DNA from: Gemmatimonadota bacterium
GTDB lineage: Bacteria; Gemmatimonadota; Gemmatimonadetes; Gemmatimonadales; Gemmatimonadaceae
Length of the DNA stretch: 35,389 nucleotides
Assembly: GCA_028287285.1 (NCBI GenBank)
Contig: JAQBPY010000003.1
Coordinates: forward strand, 1 to 35,389
Reading direction: 5' to 3'
Numbering within the stretch: position 1 is the first letter of the stretch; each line of letters begins with the position of its first letter. A program made the translations under genes and the position numbers. The notes under the pieces are model-generated. The model was not told the origin of the DNA. It was given only the letters and a program-made list of their open reading frames with translations, and searched no databases. This document shows positions 27,076 to 35,373 of the stretch, in pieces.

Positions 27076-29068
27076 CCAAACGCAGGTTCTTCAGGAAGTG
27101 CCCCTCGAACCACGTGATGAACGCCTGCCCGTCCGAACCCAGCTCGAGTTTCGCGCTCAGGATTTCTGCGTGCTTCGTGCGGTCGATCAGCCTGTTGAAC
27201 TCCGAGCGATGCGCCTCGAAAAATGGCAGCTTCACGTTCCGCAACTCGCGGGCAAGCTGTCGCGTGCTCAGGAGCAGCAGGTAGGACTGAAGCACATCCG
27301 TTTCGCCTTCGGCTTCAATGATTCGGTCAACGAGGACAGGCAATGAGTCGTGTCGCTTGCCGAACAGGAGGTAATCTGCCTGTCGTTCGTGGCCTGCCTC
27401 AATGCTGGAAAGCACCTGCTTTCGCAGCATCTCGAAACCGTGGAAGATGCCGGCGAGGGTCGTGAAGAAGTTGTCCAGACGCTCCAGCCGGCTCGTACGC
27501 TCGGCACCCTCCACAAACCCCTCCGGGATATTCCCACCACGATCCAGGAGAAAGGCCGCCTTCTGCTCGGCAGTCAGCCGAGACCAGTATTCGAGCACGT
27601 CGGCGATCGTCCAGGATACTACCAGGCTCGGCTTACGGTTCATCCCGTATTCCTGTACCAAGATCGATCCTCGGCTACCATCATCATGGACGACCTGAAG
27701 TAGTGTCGTGCTGATGAGGATCTTCTCCAGCGCAATCGCGCGCTCACGATCAAGTGAAGTCCATTCCCCGACTCCGAGATTCTCGAGGGTAAAGATCTCC
27801 GAACCCGCAGACTCCACGCGCAAGCGTGGTGACACGTCCTTGCCGCCCCACCGAACCTCGAGCAGCTGCGTCGTCCAGTCGTAGCTCACCTGAAGCGGGA
27901 CGAACGCCTCCATGTTCACGTCCTCGTCTCCGAGATCGACCTTGAAGGCCCTTGGTCGCTTGGTATCCGTGGTCAGCCACCAATCCACGGCACCGCTGCT
28001 TTCGCGCTCGATGAGGAAGGATGCCTCGACGTTTCGACCGGCTCCGTGAGCCGGTACGGAGAGGTTGTGCGAGCCGACGAGGATTGCCTCGTATCGCTTG
28101 GACCGCTTCAGAAAACGATAGACCTTCGCGTGCACGCCTCGCGACAGCGCATTCGTCTCCTTTCCAAGCTTGAGCAGGTCCGGGGGCAAGCGCCCCCAGG
28201 AACAACCAGGTAGCGATCGCACTTCATCGTACAATGCCCCTTCGACGTTGGCGGTGCCATCATCAGCCGCAGGCAGGAAGACGCGAGTCTCGCGTATCCC
28301 AAAGGCGTCGATCAAGGCGCTCAACGCACTCGGTCGCTTTTCGTCGAGGAAGGGAGAGATCACTTCGAGCGAGGCGCCAGTCAGCTCGTCGCCGCGAGTA
28401 TTGCGAAGGAACTCCAGCAATGGCCGAGTGCCCGCGATCAACTGGGGGCGCAAACGACCGTCGGTCGTCCGGTGCTCGGTCTGCTGCGTTTCCCTCCTGA
28501 GCCAGACGTCGATAGCATCGAGCGGCTCATGGTCCTGATCCCGACCGCCCAGCTGCCGCACCTCCTTGAGGAAGCGACGAAGATCATCCCGGAAGCTGCA
28601 ACGATCTCCGGCCGTTATGAACTCGAAGTGCGCAGCTTCAAGGCTGGACCACCATCCGCTCTTCGTCAGGTTGGCGGAAAGAACCCCGCAGACCAGGGCT
28701 GGTTTGAGCTTGCTGCCATCGTCGGTCGGCACCGTGAGCAAGAGCACGAGCTTGGGATGAAAAACGCCGGATTTCGCTCGCACCGGGACGTAGCGAATAT
28801 CCAGCTTCTTGCCGGCGTCAGGCCGGAGTCCGACCTGGTCGTAATAGACCGCGATCGGCCCGATGGCCCCCCGCAGGGCTTCCTCGAGCTGCCACAGCCG
28901 AAGCTTCGGTTCCTGGAGGAGCGCATCGCCCGCGAGCAGCGTGACGATCTCCTCCTCAAAGAACTCCGGCTCAAGCGTGTAGGTCATGAAGACGGCAGCA
29001 GTCACGCACCTGCCGCTCAGGCTCTCTCGCACGTGCTGCGACAGCACTGCGTTTGGGATGCCTGTCAT
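27056..29068 (-). CDS. PLD-superfamily protein with two TDP1-like H-K-N motifs
   Basis: ATG 29068 shares one base with the upstream stop (TGATG), giving 670 residues. Two half-sites are visible. The first is VFHPKLVLLL (His104, Lys106) with GVLSANLTKSGWW (Asn133). The second is GVHAKVYRFL (His313, Lys315) with ILVGSHNLS (Asn335) and NVEASFLIE (Glu348). The Asn in place of the Asp of classical HKD, and the SANLTKSGWW string, resemble tyrosyl-DNA phosphodiesterase 1 rather than bacterial phospholipase D. The family hydrolyses phosphodiesters through a covalent His intermediate. The C-terminal 300 residues are unrecognised. With the helicase next to it, a DNA-end or protein-DNA-adduct processing nuclease is the likely effector (inference). 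Confidence 0.8.
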   Translation of the reverse strand: MTGIPNAVLSQHVRESLSGRCVTAAVFMTYTLEPEFFEEEIVTLLAGDALLQEPKLRLWQLEEALRGAIGPIAVYYDQVGLRPDAGKKLDIRYVPVRAKSGVFHPKLVLLLTVPTDDGSKLKPALVCGVLSANLTKSGWWSSLEAAHFEFITAGDRCSFRDDLRRFLKEVRQLGGRDQDHEPLDAIDVWLRRETQQTEHRTTDGRLRPQLIAGTRPLLEFLRNTRGDELTGASLEVISPFLDEKRPSALSALIDAFGIRETRVFLPAADDGTANVEGALYDEVRSLPGCSWGRLPPDLLKLGKETNALSRGVHAKVYRFLKRSKRYEAILVGSHNLSVPAHGAGRNVEASFLIERESSGAVDWWLTTDTKRPRAFKVDLGDEDVNMEAFVPLQVSYDWTTQLLEVRWGGKDVSPRLRVESAGSEIFTLENLGVGEWTSLDRERAIALEKILISTTLLQVVHDDGSRGSILVQEYGMNRKPSLVVSWTIADVLEYWSRLTAEQKAAFLLDRGGNIPEGFVEGAERTSRLERLDNFFTTLAGIFHGFEMLRKQVLSSIEAGHERQADYLLFGKRHDSLPVLVDRIIEAEGETDVLQSYLLLLSTRQLARELRNVKLPFFEAHRSEFNRLIDRTKHAEILSAKLELGSDGQAFITWFEGHFLKNLRLDEASVA

Positions 29069-30378
29069 CAAGCGCGACCCCGAAGCTGGTCGCTCACCAA
29101 CTTGAGCGGATTCAGATAGAAGGTGCTGCGCCACTGTTCCGCCAAGTCGGCCGGCGCGAGCAGGGCAGGGTGCGAGTCGCCGCGATAGCGCACGTCCAGC
29201 TTTTCACCGGAACGCTGGATCCACGGTTGTGACCCGTTCCGGGAGCTCATCACGAACTGATTGTGCGCCAGGGTAAGATCGATTGCCTCTTCCCACTTGC
29301 CGGAGTTCAGGGTGGCGGCGAGAGCAACAAGCCGCTCGCCAGCAGCTTGGTTGCCGAGAATTCGGCACAGGTCGGGTGCCATATCCGCGATCTCTGCGCG
29401 GCGCACGTGGCGCAGTCCCTTTCCCCACTCCTTTCGGAGTTCCTTGACGACATCGAGCACCTTGGCCTTGTCACGGTGCTGCAGGAACCCAAACAGGTTG
29501 GCCGAGGCGACGAGCAACCCCTCCAGATCCCTGATGCGTACCAACTGATCGCGCAGCGGCCCGTCCGTCGGAGCGTTGGCGGCTTTGATCAGTCGCGTCA
29601 GTGATCTGTGGTCGAAATACTCGTCCTTGGGCAGAACGGCCTCCATCAGTTCCGCAAAGCGCGGCTGCCATCCCTGCTTTCGGGCCTTTTCGCCGCCAAG
29701 AATGAGATGTGTATGGTAGAACTGCTGTTCTGCCTTTCGAAATGACGGTGACAGGATCTTGCCCAGCGCCTCGAACAACCCGGCATGACGGCCTTGGGGC
29801 TCGACCTCGCTGGCCGCCTTTGAGAGGATCGTCTCGATTGTGGCGCCCTCATCGCGGCTCCCTGCGCGCAGCATGGGGAGATAGTCGCGGTCCAGAAGCT
29901 CGCGGCTGGCTGCCGTCAGTGTGAGGTCTTTTGGCACCACCAGTCCGGAGTCTATGGCTGGGGTGATGAATAGCCCCCAAATGCCGTAGGTAGTCTGGTT
30001 ACTGAGGATCTGAAGCTCCTGGGCCGCCCCACTTCTGATGCGCCGCCCCTCCCCATCACTTAGGCGCTTTTTGATCTGGGTAATGCCACGGGTGTTCGCG
30101 TCCTCGTTCCGAATGAATCGAGCGAAACCTGCCAACTGCTCGAATTTCAAGAACGCAGCAAGTCGTACTGATTCCCGGTCCGGGAGGCCGGCAGACACAC
30201 GTTCAGCGAAATGAAGTCCGAGGAGGAGCGTCGTGAAGCCGCGGGCGGAATTGGAGGCCCCGGTCAGGTTCTCTACGACCTTGCGACCGAAGTCGCCCCA
30301 AATCGGCACGAGTCCAAGCGGATCTCGCGACCCACGAATGTTTAAGCGCTCCGTATCGGCCGCGGTAAGGAAGAACAT
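29068..30378 (-). CDS. Conserved-looking helical protein of unknown family, first gene of the helicase operon
   Basis: This 436-residue protein begins MFFLTAADTERLN and then has RGSRDPLGLVPIWGDFGRK. No catalytic motif, membrane segment or signal peptide is seen; it is mostly alpha-helical and charged. The early segment RDPLGLVPIWG followed by helices loosely recalls winged-helix start proteins of other defence loci (for example DUF6361), but this is only an impression. Its ATG follows GAGGTG by 3 bases, and its stop shares a base with the PLD gene start. As first gene of the leftward operon it may be the recognition or regulatory subunit (inference). Confidence 0.6.
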   Translation of the reverse strand: MFFLTAADTERLNIRGSRDPLGLVPIWGDFGRKVVENLTGASNSARGFTTLLLGLHFAERVSAGLPDRESVRLAAFLKFEQLAGFARFIRNEDANTRGITQIKKRLSDGEGRRIRSGAAQELQILSNQTTYGIWGLFITPAIDSGLVVPKDLTLTAASRELLDRDYLPMLRAGSRDEGATIETILSKAASEVEPQGRHAGLFEALGKILSPSFRKAEQQFYHTHLILGGEKARKQGWQPRFAELMEAVLPKDEYFDHRSLTRLIKAANAPTDGPLRDQLVRIRDLEGLLVASANLFGFLQHRDKAKVLDVVKELRKEWGKGLRHVRRAEIADMAPDLCRILGNQAAGERLVALAATLNSGKWEEAIDLTLAHNQFVMSSRNGSQPWIQRSGEKLDVRYRGDSHPALLAPADLAEQWRSTFYLNPLKLVSDQLRGRA

Positions 30379-30410
30379 TTACACCTCATTGGGGCCGTTC
30401 GGGAGCACAC

Positions 30411-30438
30411 ATTTAACCTCGTGGACGAAGAACGGCAA
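30411..30438 (-). promoter_or_regulatory. Possible promoter of the leftward helicase operon
   Basis: Read on the minus strand, TTGCCG (30438-30433), a 16-bp spacer and TTAAAT (30416-30411) resemble sigma70 hexamers. They sit about 33 bp upstream of ATG 30378. It is a moderate match only. Confidence 0.35.
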
Positions 30439-30485
30439 GCACCGGATGTGGTTGAACCGCACCAACGAGAAGCACCGATCCGTAA

Positions 30486-30502
30486 ACAAGCGCAGCGCTT
30501 GT
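30486..30502. promoter_or_regulatory. Perfect 17-bp palindrome centred between divergent operons, candidate operator
   Basis: ACAAGCGC-A-GCGCTTGT is perfectly symmetric. Its centre (30494) is 116 bp from the leftward start at 30378 and 114 bp from the rightward start at 30608. The position and symmetry fit a shared operator for a dimeric repressor; no such regulator gene is obvious nearby. Confidence 0.5.
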
Positions 30503-30607
30503 CTTGGCTCGGAAGACAGGTACGTTTGACCGCTCCGAATCCCTTGCCAGATCGAGATTCAGCGACCGGCAACCAAAGTAGCGCTCGAGACACTAACAGG
30601 AGAGGCC

Positions 30608-31261
30608 GTGCAAATCCCGTTTGGTACAAACAGCTTCGCGAGCAATCCTGACCCCCGCTGCCCATGCGTACTAGTTCTCGATGTTTCGGGATCAATGAGT
30701 GGCGCGCCGATACAACAGCTCAACGACGGCCTTCAGTTCTTCCGCGAAGAGCTTCTTGCTGATCCCCAGGCTGCGAGGAGGGCGGAAGTCGCAATGGTCA
30801 CCTTTGGTCCGGTGTCCGTGCTCCAAGATTTTGTGGGGGCTGAGTCGTACCAGCCGCCGCATCTAACCACTCAAGGAGATACGCCGATGGGAGCCGCAAT
30901 CCTGCAGGCTATTCAGCTTGTTCAGGATCGAAAGCGTGTGTATCAGGAAAACGGAATTATGTACTTTCGACCGTGGATTTTCCTGATCACTGACGGCGCT
31001 CCAACGGATGCATGGAAAAACGCTGCCATGGCCGTGCGTGAGGGAGAGGCCGCGAGCAAGTTCGCGTTCTTCGCTGTGGGTGTGAAGGGTGCCGATATGG
31101 ATGTCCTTGCACAGATCGCCCCTCGCGGACCCATGCAGCTGGAGGGTCTCCGGTTTCGCGAGATGTTTGCCTGGCTGTCTGCATCGATGAAACGCGTGTC
31201 GGCATCGGCGCCGGGAGACAAGGTAGATCTTCCCGTACCGGTAGGTTGGGCCAGCATTTGA
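30608..31261 (+). CDS. terY: TerY-type von Willebrand A domain protein
   Basis: From GTG 30608 with AGGAGAGG upstream the product is 217 residues, almost entirely one vWA domain. The MIDAS metal site is intact: [10 protein letters not shown] (Asp25, Ser27, Ser29), the Thr in GDTPMGAAI, and the Asp in [10 protein letters not shown]. The length and the [17 protein letters not shown] start match TerY of tellurium-resistance/TerY-P loci. It is cytoplasmic with no membrane segment. It is followed after 6 bp by a PP2C phosphatase gene and then a kinase gene, the TerY-phosphorylation triad. The vWA protein probably is a metal-dependent scaffold or phosphorylation target. The symbol follows the family; tellurite resistance itself is not implied. 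Confidence 0.85.
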   Translation: MQIPFGTNSFASNPDPRCPCVLVLDVSGSMSGAPIQQLNDGLQFFREELLADPQAARRAEVAMVTFGPVSVLQDFVGAESYQPPHLTTQGDTPMGAAILQAIQLVQDRKRVYQENGIMYFRPWIFLITDGAPTDAWKNAAMAVREGEAASKFAFFAVGVKGADMDVLAQIAPRGPMQLEGLRFREMFAWLSASMKRVSASAPGDKVDLPVPVGWASI

Positions 31262-31267
31262 GGCGGG

Positions 31268-32188
31268 ATGCACGCGGAGCCAACCGCACTCACGCCTGAC
31301 ATGACAGTCGAGTCAGTAGCCGTAGACGAGTGGCGACACGCGGAGGCTTCTATCGCCGGGCTTGCCCATGAGAAGTCGGGAACGCCTTGTCAGGATGCGC
31401 ATAGCGTTCAGTTTCTTCCTTCACGTTCTGGCACGATTCTCATCGTCGCTGTTGCTGACGGCGCGGGATCAGCGAAGCACAGCGCACAGGGCAGCAGAAT
31501 AGCGTGTGACGCCGCCGTCGAGGTCGTACGCCGACACATTGAACGCGAAGGCGATATTGCCAACGTGCAGGAAGAGTCCCTGCATCTCTGGTTTGACTCG
31601 TGTGCAGAGCGTGTGGCCGACCGCGCCGCGGTCCTGGAATGCGAAAATCGGGACCTTGCCTGCACGCTTCTTCTGGCAGTCATCTCGCCTCAAAGAGCCG
31701 TGTTTGCCCAACTTGGCGATGGCGCGATAGTCATTGAGCGCAATCATTCGCTCGATGCTGTATCGTGGCCGCAAAATGGAGAGTTCATCAACACCACACT
31801 GTTCATAACAAGTCCGTCGGATCGGGCCGAACTACAAACACACATCCTTGAGGAAGCAATCGGTGAGATAGCCATGTTTACCGATGGACTGGAGTTCCTG
31901 GCCTTGGAGTTCGCCGAACGACGCGCACACACTCCCTTCTTTGCGCCGCTCCTCGCGAGCACGCGCATGCTACTCCCCGTCGATACCGACAGCGCCAATG
32001 CGGCGCTGGGCGATTTCCTCGCATCGCCGCCAGTTCGTGAACGCACAGACGATGACCTTACTCTGGTGCTGGCATCTCGCCGCCCACCGCACTTTGCGCT
32101 TTCACCGACACAAGTACAGGTGGTTGTCGAGCCATCCTCGCCTGAACCCTCTGATACGAGTGGAACGACGGGTGGCGACGAGCCGTGA
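31268..32188 (+). CDS. PP2C-family Ser/Thr phosphatase of the TerY-P triad
   Basis: This 306-residue protein has PP2C metal-ligand motifs in order: KSGTPCQDAH, ILIVAVADGAGSAKHS, AQLGDGAIV, IAMFTDGLE, and RTDDDLTLVLA near the end. This is the PP2C_2 branch used beside TerY. The last 35 residues are a Pro/Ser/Thr-rich tail. It would remove phosphates placed by the downstream kinase, giving a reversible switch. GGCGGG precedes ATG 31268. The stop overlaps the kinase start by GTGA. Confidence 0.88.
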   Translation: MHAEPTALTPDMTVESVAVDEWRHAEASIAGLAHEKSGTPCQDAHSVQFLPSRSGTILIVAVADGAGSAKHSAQGSRIACDAAVEVVRRHIEREGDIANVQEESLHLWFDSCAERVADRAAVLECENRDLACTLLLAVISPQRAVFAQLGDGAIVIERNHSLDAVSWPQNGEFINTTLFITSPSDRAELQTHILEEAIGEIAMFTDGLEFLALEFAERRAHTPFFAPLLASTRMLLPVDTDSANAALGDFLASPPVRERTDDDLTLVLASRRPPHFALSPTQVQVVVEPSSPEPSDTSGTTGGDEP

Positions 32189-34140
32189 CCGCACAGCACA
32201 CTGACTCGCTTGGCAGGCATGTGGTACTGGGTACAATGCTTGGCCGGGGAGGGGAAGCCACTGTTTATGAAGTGCCTGCACGCTCAGGAGAAGCCGCGAA
32301 GATCTACGCGCATCCATCAGAGGAAAAGGCGGCAAAGCTTCGCGCAATGATAGCTGGCGCAACGCCCGATCTCGTCAAGGTGTGCGCATGGCCGACTGAG
32401 CTGCTACAGCAGGGGACGGGATCGTCGCCAGTCGGCTTCTTGATGCGCAAGCTGGTACAATCCCATCCGCTGGACAGCCTCATCGTACCGGCCCAACGCA
32501 ACCGTGACTTTCCGGGCGTTGATTGGCGCTTCATCGTGCACACAGCACGAAACCTGGCAGATGCAGTTGGAGAGGTCCATCGACACGGACTCATCGTCGG
32601 TGACCTCAATGAGAACAATGTGCGCGTGACAGGCACCGGCGAGGTGCGATTCATTGACTGCGATTCTTTTCAGGTACGAACGGCCACTCGCACTTTCCGG
32701 TGTCCGGTCGCGACACTGCTCTACTGGCCGCCCGAACTGCAGGGAGAGAGTGCAGATGCCGTTGATCGGACCACCAATCACGACGCCTTCGCGCTGGCAG
32801 TTCTGCTCTTTCGCCTACTGTTTCTCGGACGCCATCCATTCGCTGGGCGCTATACCGGAAATGGCGAACAGCCGGACATTCCCGAGCTGATTCGGACACA
32901 TCGCTTCGCGTTCGGTGCCAAGAGCGCCGAGCGACAGGTGCTCCCCCCGCCTGACGCGCTACGGCTTCATCAGCTTCCGACGTCTGTGGGCACGCTCTTC
33001 GAAAGGGCTTTTGCGCCCAACGCCGCAATGGACGGTTCGCGTCCTATGCCCACAGACTGGGTAGGCGCGTTGGATGGCTTGGCGAAGGCGCTCAAAGTCT
33101 GCCCGGCATCGACGGCACACTGGTATCCGTCCGCCTCGTCGGCATGCCCTTGGTGCGAAATCGAGCGAAGCGTCGGTTTCGCGCTTTTCATCGGAATGCA
33201 AGATGCAGCCGGGCCAGCAGGCCAGGCCGCATCGTCCCGGCAGGTCGACGTTGACGCCCTTTGGCGAGCGATCACGGCCGTCCCCATTCCGGCACCCGCG
33301 ATTCAGCTCTTGCCGGAGCCCCTTGAACTACGTGCCCTCGAAGCCGCAGTCGAGCCACCCGTTATCGCTGAACGACTCACCGCACTCGGCAAACTGCTCG
33401 GGATGGTCTCCATCGGATGCATCATTTTTTCCGGTACAAATGCACTACTCGCGCAATGGGGGGCCGGGGGCCTGATCCTCGCGACTCTCCTGTACGTCAT
33501 CGGCAAATCCTCGGGCGGGTATTCTCAGTGGCGACGTTCTCCGGCAAGACAGGCCGGCGCAGACTTGCGTCGATCCTGGAAGACCGCACAACAGGAAATC
33601 GAGGCAGCAAGCAACGAATTCAGCAAGACCTTCGAGCAGTTGAGAGGGCACCTCGCCGAGCACAAGCAACTCCGGGCGAACTACGAAGCCGAATACGAAC
33701 AGCTCAAGACGAAATCGCGCACCGCGCAGACTCACGAGCACTTGCAACGCTATCCGGTTCGTGCGTCGCACCTGTCAGGTATTGGCCCGACGGTGATCGC
33801 CGCCCTGGAATCGTATGGCATCTATACAGCTGACGACGTCGCCTACGATCGCGTGCTGTACGTGAAGGGAATTGGCCCAAAGCGAGCAAGCGCACTCGTC
33901 TCATGGAAGCAACGGTGCGAGTCCCAATTCAAGCCTGACAGTCGCCGAACCATCGATGCTGGGGCCTTGGCTGCTCTCAAGCAAAAATACGTTACTCGAC
34001 ACGAATTTCTGGCCGGTACATTGGCGTCTGGTCCAAGAATGCTCACAAACGCCCGAGAGCGAATCGAACAGACCGCCCGTGATCGACGCGCCGGCCTCAG
34101 CGGCCTCGCCGAGCGCGCCGAGGCTCTGCTGAAGCGATGA
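32185..34140 (+). CDS. Protein kinase-like protein with zinc ribbon, two membrane helices, coiled coil and HhH
   Basis: From GTG 32185 (GTGA overlap) the product is 651 residues. The kinase domain spans about 12-300: Gly-rich loop LGRGGEATVY (19-28), Lys39 in AAKIY, catalytic loop LIVGDLNENNV (Asp140, Asn144/145) and metal motif FIDCDSFQV (Asp158/160 in place of DFG). A zinc-ribbon-like site follows (Cys306, His312, Cys321, Cys324). Two hydrophobic segments lie near 403-423 and 427-440. A coiled coil spans about 458-515. Two helix-hairpin-helix motifs, SGIGPTVIAAL (531-541) and VKGIGPKRASAL (560-571), suggest nucleic-acid binding. This is the kinase of the TerY-P triad; a membrane-tied kinase with a DNA-binding tail is unusual. 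Confidence 0.85.
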   Translation: MTAQHTDSLGRHVVLGTMLGRGGEATVYEVPARSGEAAKIYAHPSEEKAAKLRAMIAGATPDLVKVCAWPTELLQQGTGSSPVGFLMRKLVQSHPLDSLIVPAQRNRDFPGVDWRFIVHTARNLADAVGEVHRHGLIVGDLNENNVRVTGTGEVRFIDCDSFQVRTATRTFRCPVATLLYWPPELQGESADAVDRTTNHDAFALAVLLFRLLFLGRHPFAGRYTGNGEQPDIPELIRTHRFAFGAKSAERQVLPPPDALRLHQLPTSVGTLFERAFAPNAAMDGSRPMPTDWVGALDGLAKALKVCPASTAHWYPSASSACPWCEIERSVGFALFIGMQDAAGPAGQAASSRQVDVDALWRAITAVPIPAPAIQLLPEPLELRALEAAVEPPVIAERLTALGKLLGMVSIGCIIFSGTNALLAQWGAGGLILATLLYVIGKSSGGYSQWRRSPARQAGADLRRSWKTAQQEIEAASNEFSKTFEQLRGHLAEHKQLRANYEAEYEQLKTKSRTAQTHEHLQRYPVRASHLSGIGPTVIAALESYGIYTADDVAYDRVLYVKGIGPKRASALVSWKQRCESQFKPDSRRTIDAGALAALKQKYVTRHEFLAGTLASGPRMLTNARERIEQTARDRRAGLSGLAERAEALLKR

Positions 34141-34247
34141 GGTCGTGGCTGATAGACAGAAATGGTATCACGATTCTGAACAGGGGGGATAACTAGACAC
34201 GTGGGCTCCACCGGCGACATGTTCGCCCAGCCTCAAGGAGCTCCAGC

Positions 34248-34550
34248 ATGCCGAGACGTGCCCGTCGCCATCCCGCCGCCGCCTTTAAAGCCAAGGTCGC
34301 CCTGGCCGCCGTGCGGAACGAAGGAACCCTCGCCGAACTCGCGAAGCGGTTCGATGTCCATCCCGCGCAGATTACCGCGTGGAAAGACCAGTTGCTGAGT
34401 GGGGCTGCCACCGTGTTCGGGGGCGGTGCACCCACCGAACCGGTCGTCGATGTCAAAACGCTCCACGCGAAGATTGGCGAGCTGGCGCTCGAGAATGATT
34501 TGTTCGAACACGCGCTCAGCACGGCCGGCTCGCTGAGCGCCAAACGATGA
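34248..34550 (+). CDS. IS3-family transposase OrfA
   Basis: This 100-residue protein has the HTH_Tnp_1 helix-turn-helix ([33 protein letters not shown]) and a leucine-zipper-like end. AAGGAG precedes ATG 34248. It overlaps OrfB by 4 bp (ATGA), so OrfB may be expressed by restart instead of the usual -1 slip. Confidence 0.85.
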   Translation: MPRRARRHPAAAFKAKVALAAVRNEGTLAELAKRFDVHPAQITAWKDQLLSGAATVFGGGAPTEPVVDVKTLHAKIGELALENDLFEHALSTAGSLSAKR

Positions 34551-35373
34551 TCGATCGCACCCATGCGCTCTCCCTCACCCGGCAAGCGGAGGCGCTCGGC
34601 ATCAGCCGCGGCATGGTCTATTACGTCCCGTGCGCCATGAGCGAGTACAACCTGGATCTGATGCGGACGATCGATGCACGGCATCTCGACTTTCCGTTTG
34701 CGGGTGCGCGTATGCTCCGTCGACTCCTGCGAGGCGAGTTTCCCGACGTGGGCCGTCGGCGTATCGGGAGTTGATGCTCCACATGGGCATCACCGCGATC
34801 TGCCCACAGCCGGGTACCAGTCGCCGGCATCGCGCGCATCCCGTGTACCCGTATCTCTTGCGGCATCGGACGATCACTCGCCCCAACGCGGTGTGGGCGA
34901 TGGACATCACGTACATCCCGATGGCGCACGGGTTTGTGTATCTCGCGGCCGTGCTTGACTGGGCGACCCGACGCGTCCTGAGCTGGCGCGTCTCGATTAC
35001 GCTCGACAGTGCGTTCTGCATCGCGGCCGTGGAGGACGCCCTGGGCACGTACGGGTGTCCGGAGATCTTCAACACCGATCAAGGCGCGCAGTTCACGAGT
35101 ACGGCGTTCACCGGACTCCTTCTGGATTACGGGATTCGGATCAGCATGGATGGCAAAGGGTGCTGGCGCGACACTGTCTTCGTCGAACGACTCTGGCGCT
35201 CACGCAAGTACGAAGAGGTGTACCTGCACGCCTACGACTCGGTCTCCGCCGCCATCGCCGGGATCGGCCGCTATCTCACGCTGTACAACACCCGTCGGCC
35301 CCATTCGAGTCTCGACGACCGCACCCCAGACGAAGCCTATTTCACCCCACGACCGCTCGCTGCAGCGGCCTGA
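34547..35373 (+). pseudogene. IS3-family transposase OrfB, frameshifted
   Basis: The first frame reads RGMVYYVPCAMSEYN and AGARMLRRLLRGEF, then GRRRIGS and a TGA at 34772-34774. The integrase core continues in another frame: RELMLHMGIT, AMDITYIPMAHGF (first Asp), FNTDQGAQFTS (second Asp), VFVERLWRSRKYEEVY (Glu) and YNTRRPHSSLDDRTPDEAYF. Restoring one G in CGGGAG near 34768 rejoins the frames. All three DDE residues remain, so a single lesion or a sequencing error inactivates it. Confidence 0.8.

Noticed and set aside
23551-30378. DISARM system
   Set aside because: An SNF2 helicase and a PLD protein are present, but no DrmA, DrmB or methyltransferase gene, and the PLD protein is TDP1-like, unlike DrmC.
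30608-34140. Classical tellurite-resistance operon
   Set aside because: No TerB, TerC, TerD/E/Z genes accompany the vWA-PP2C-kinase triad.
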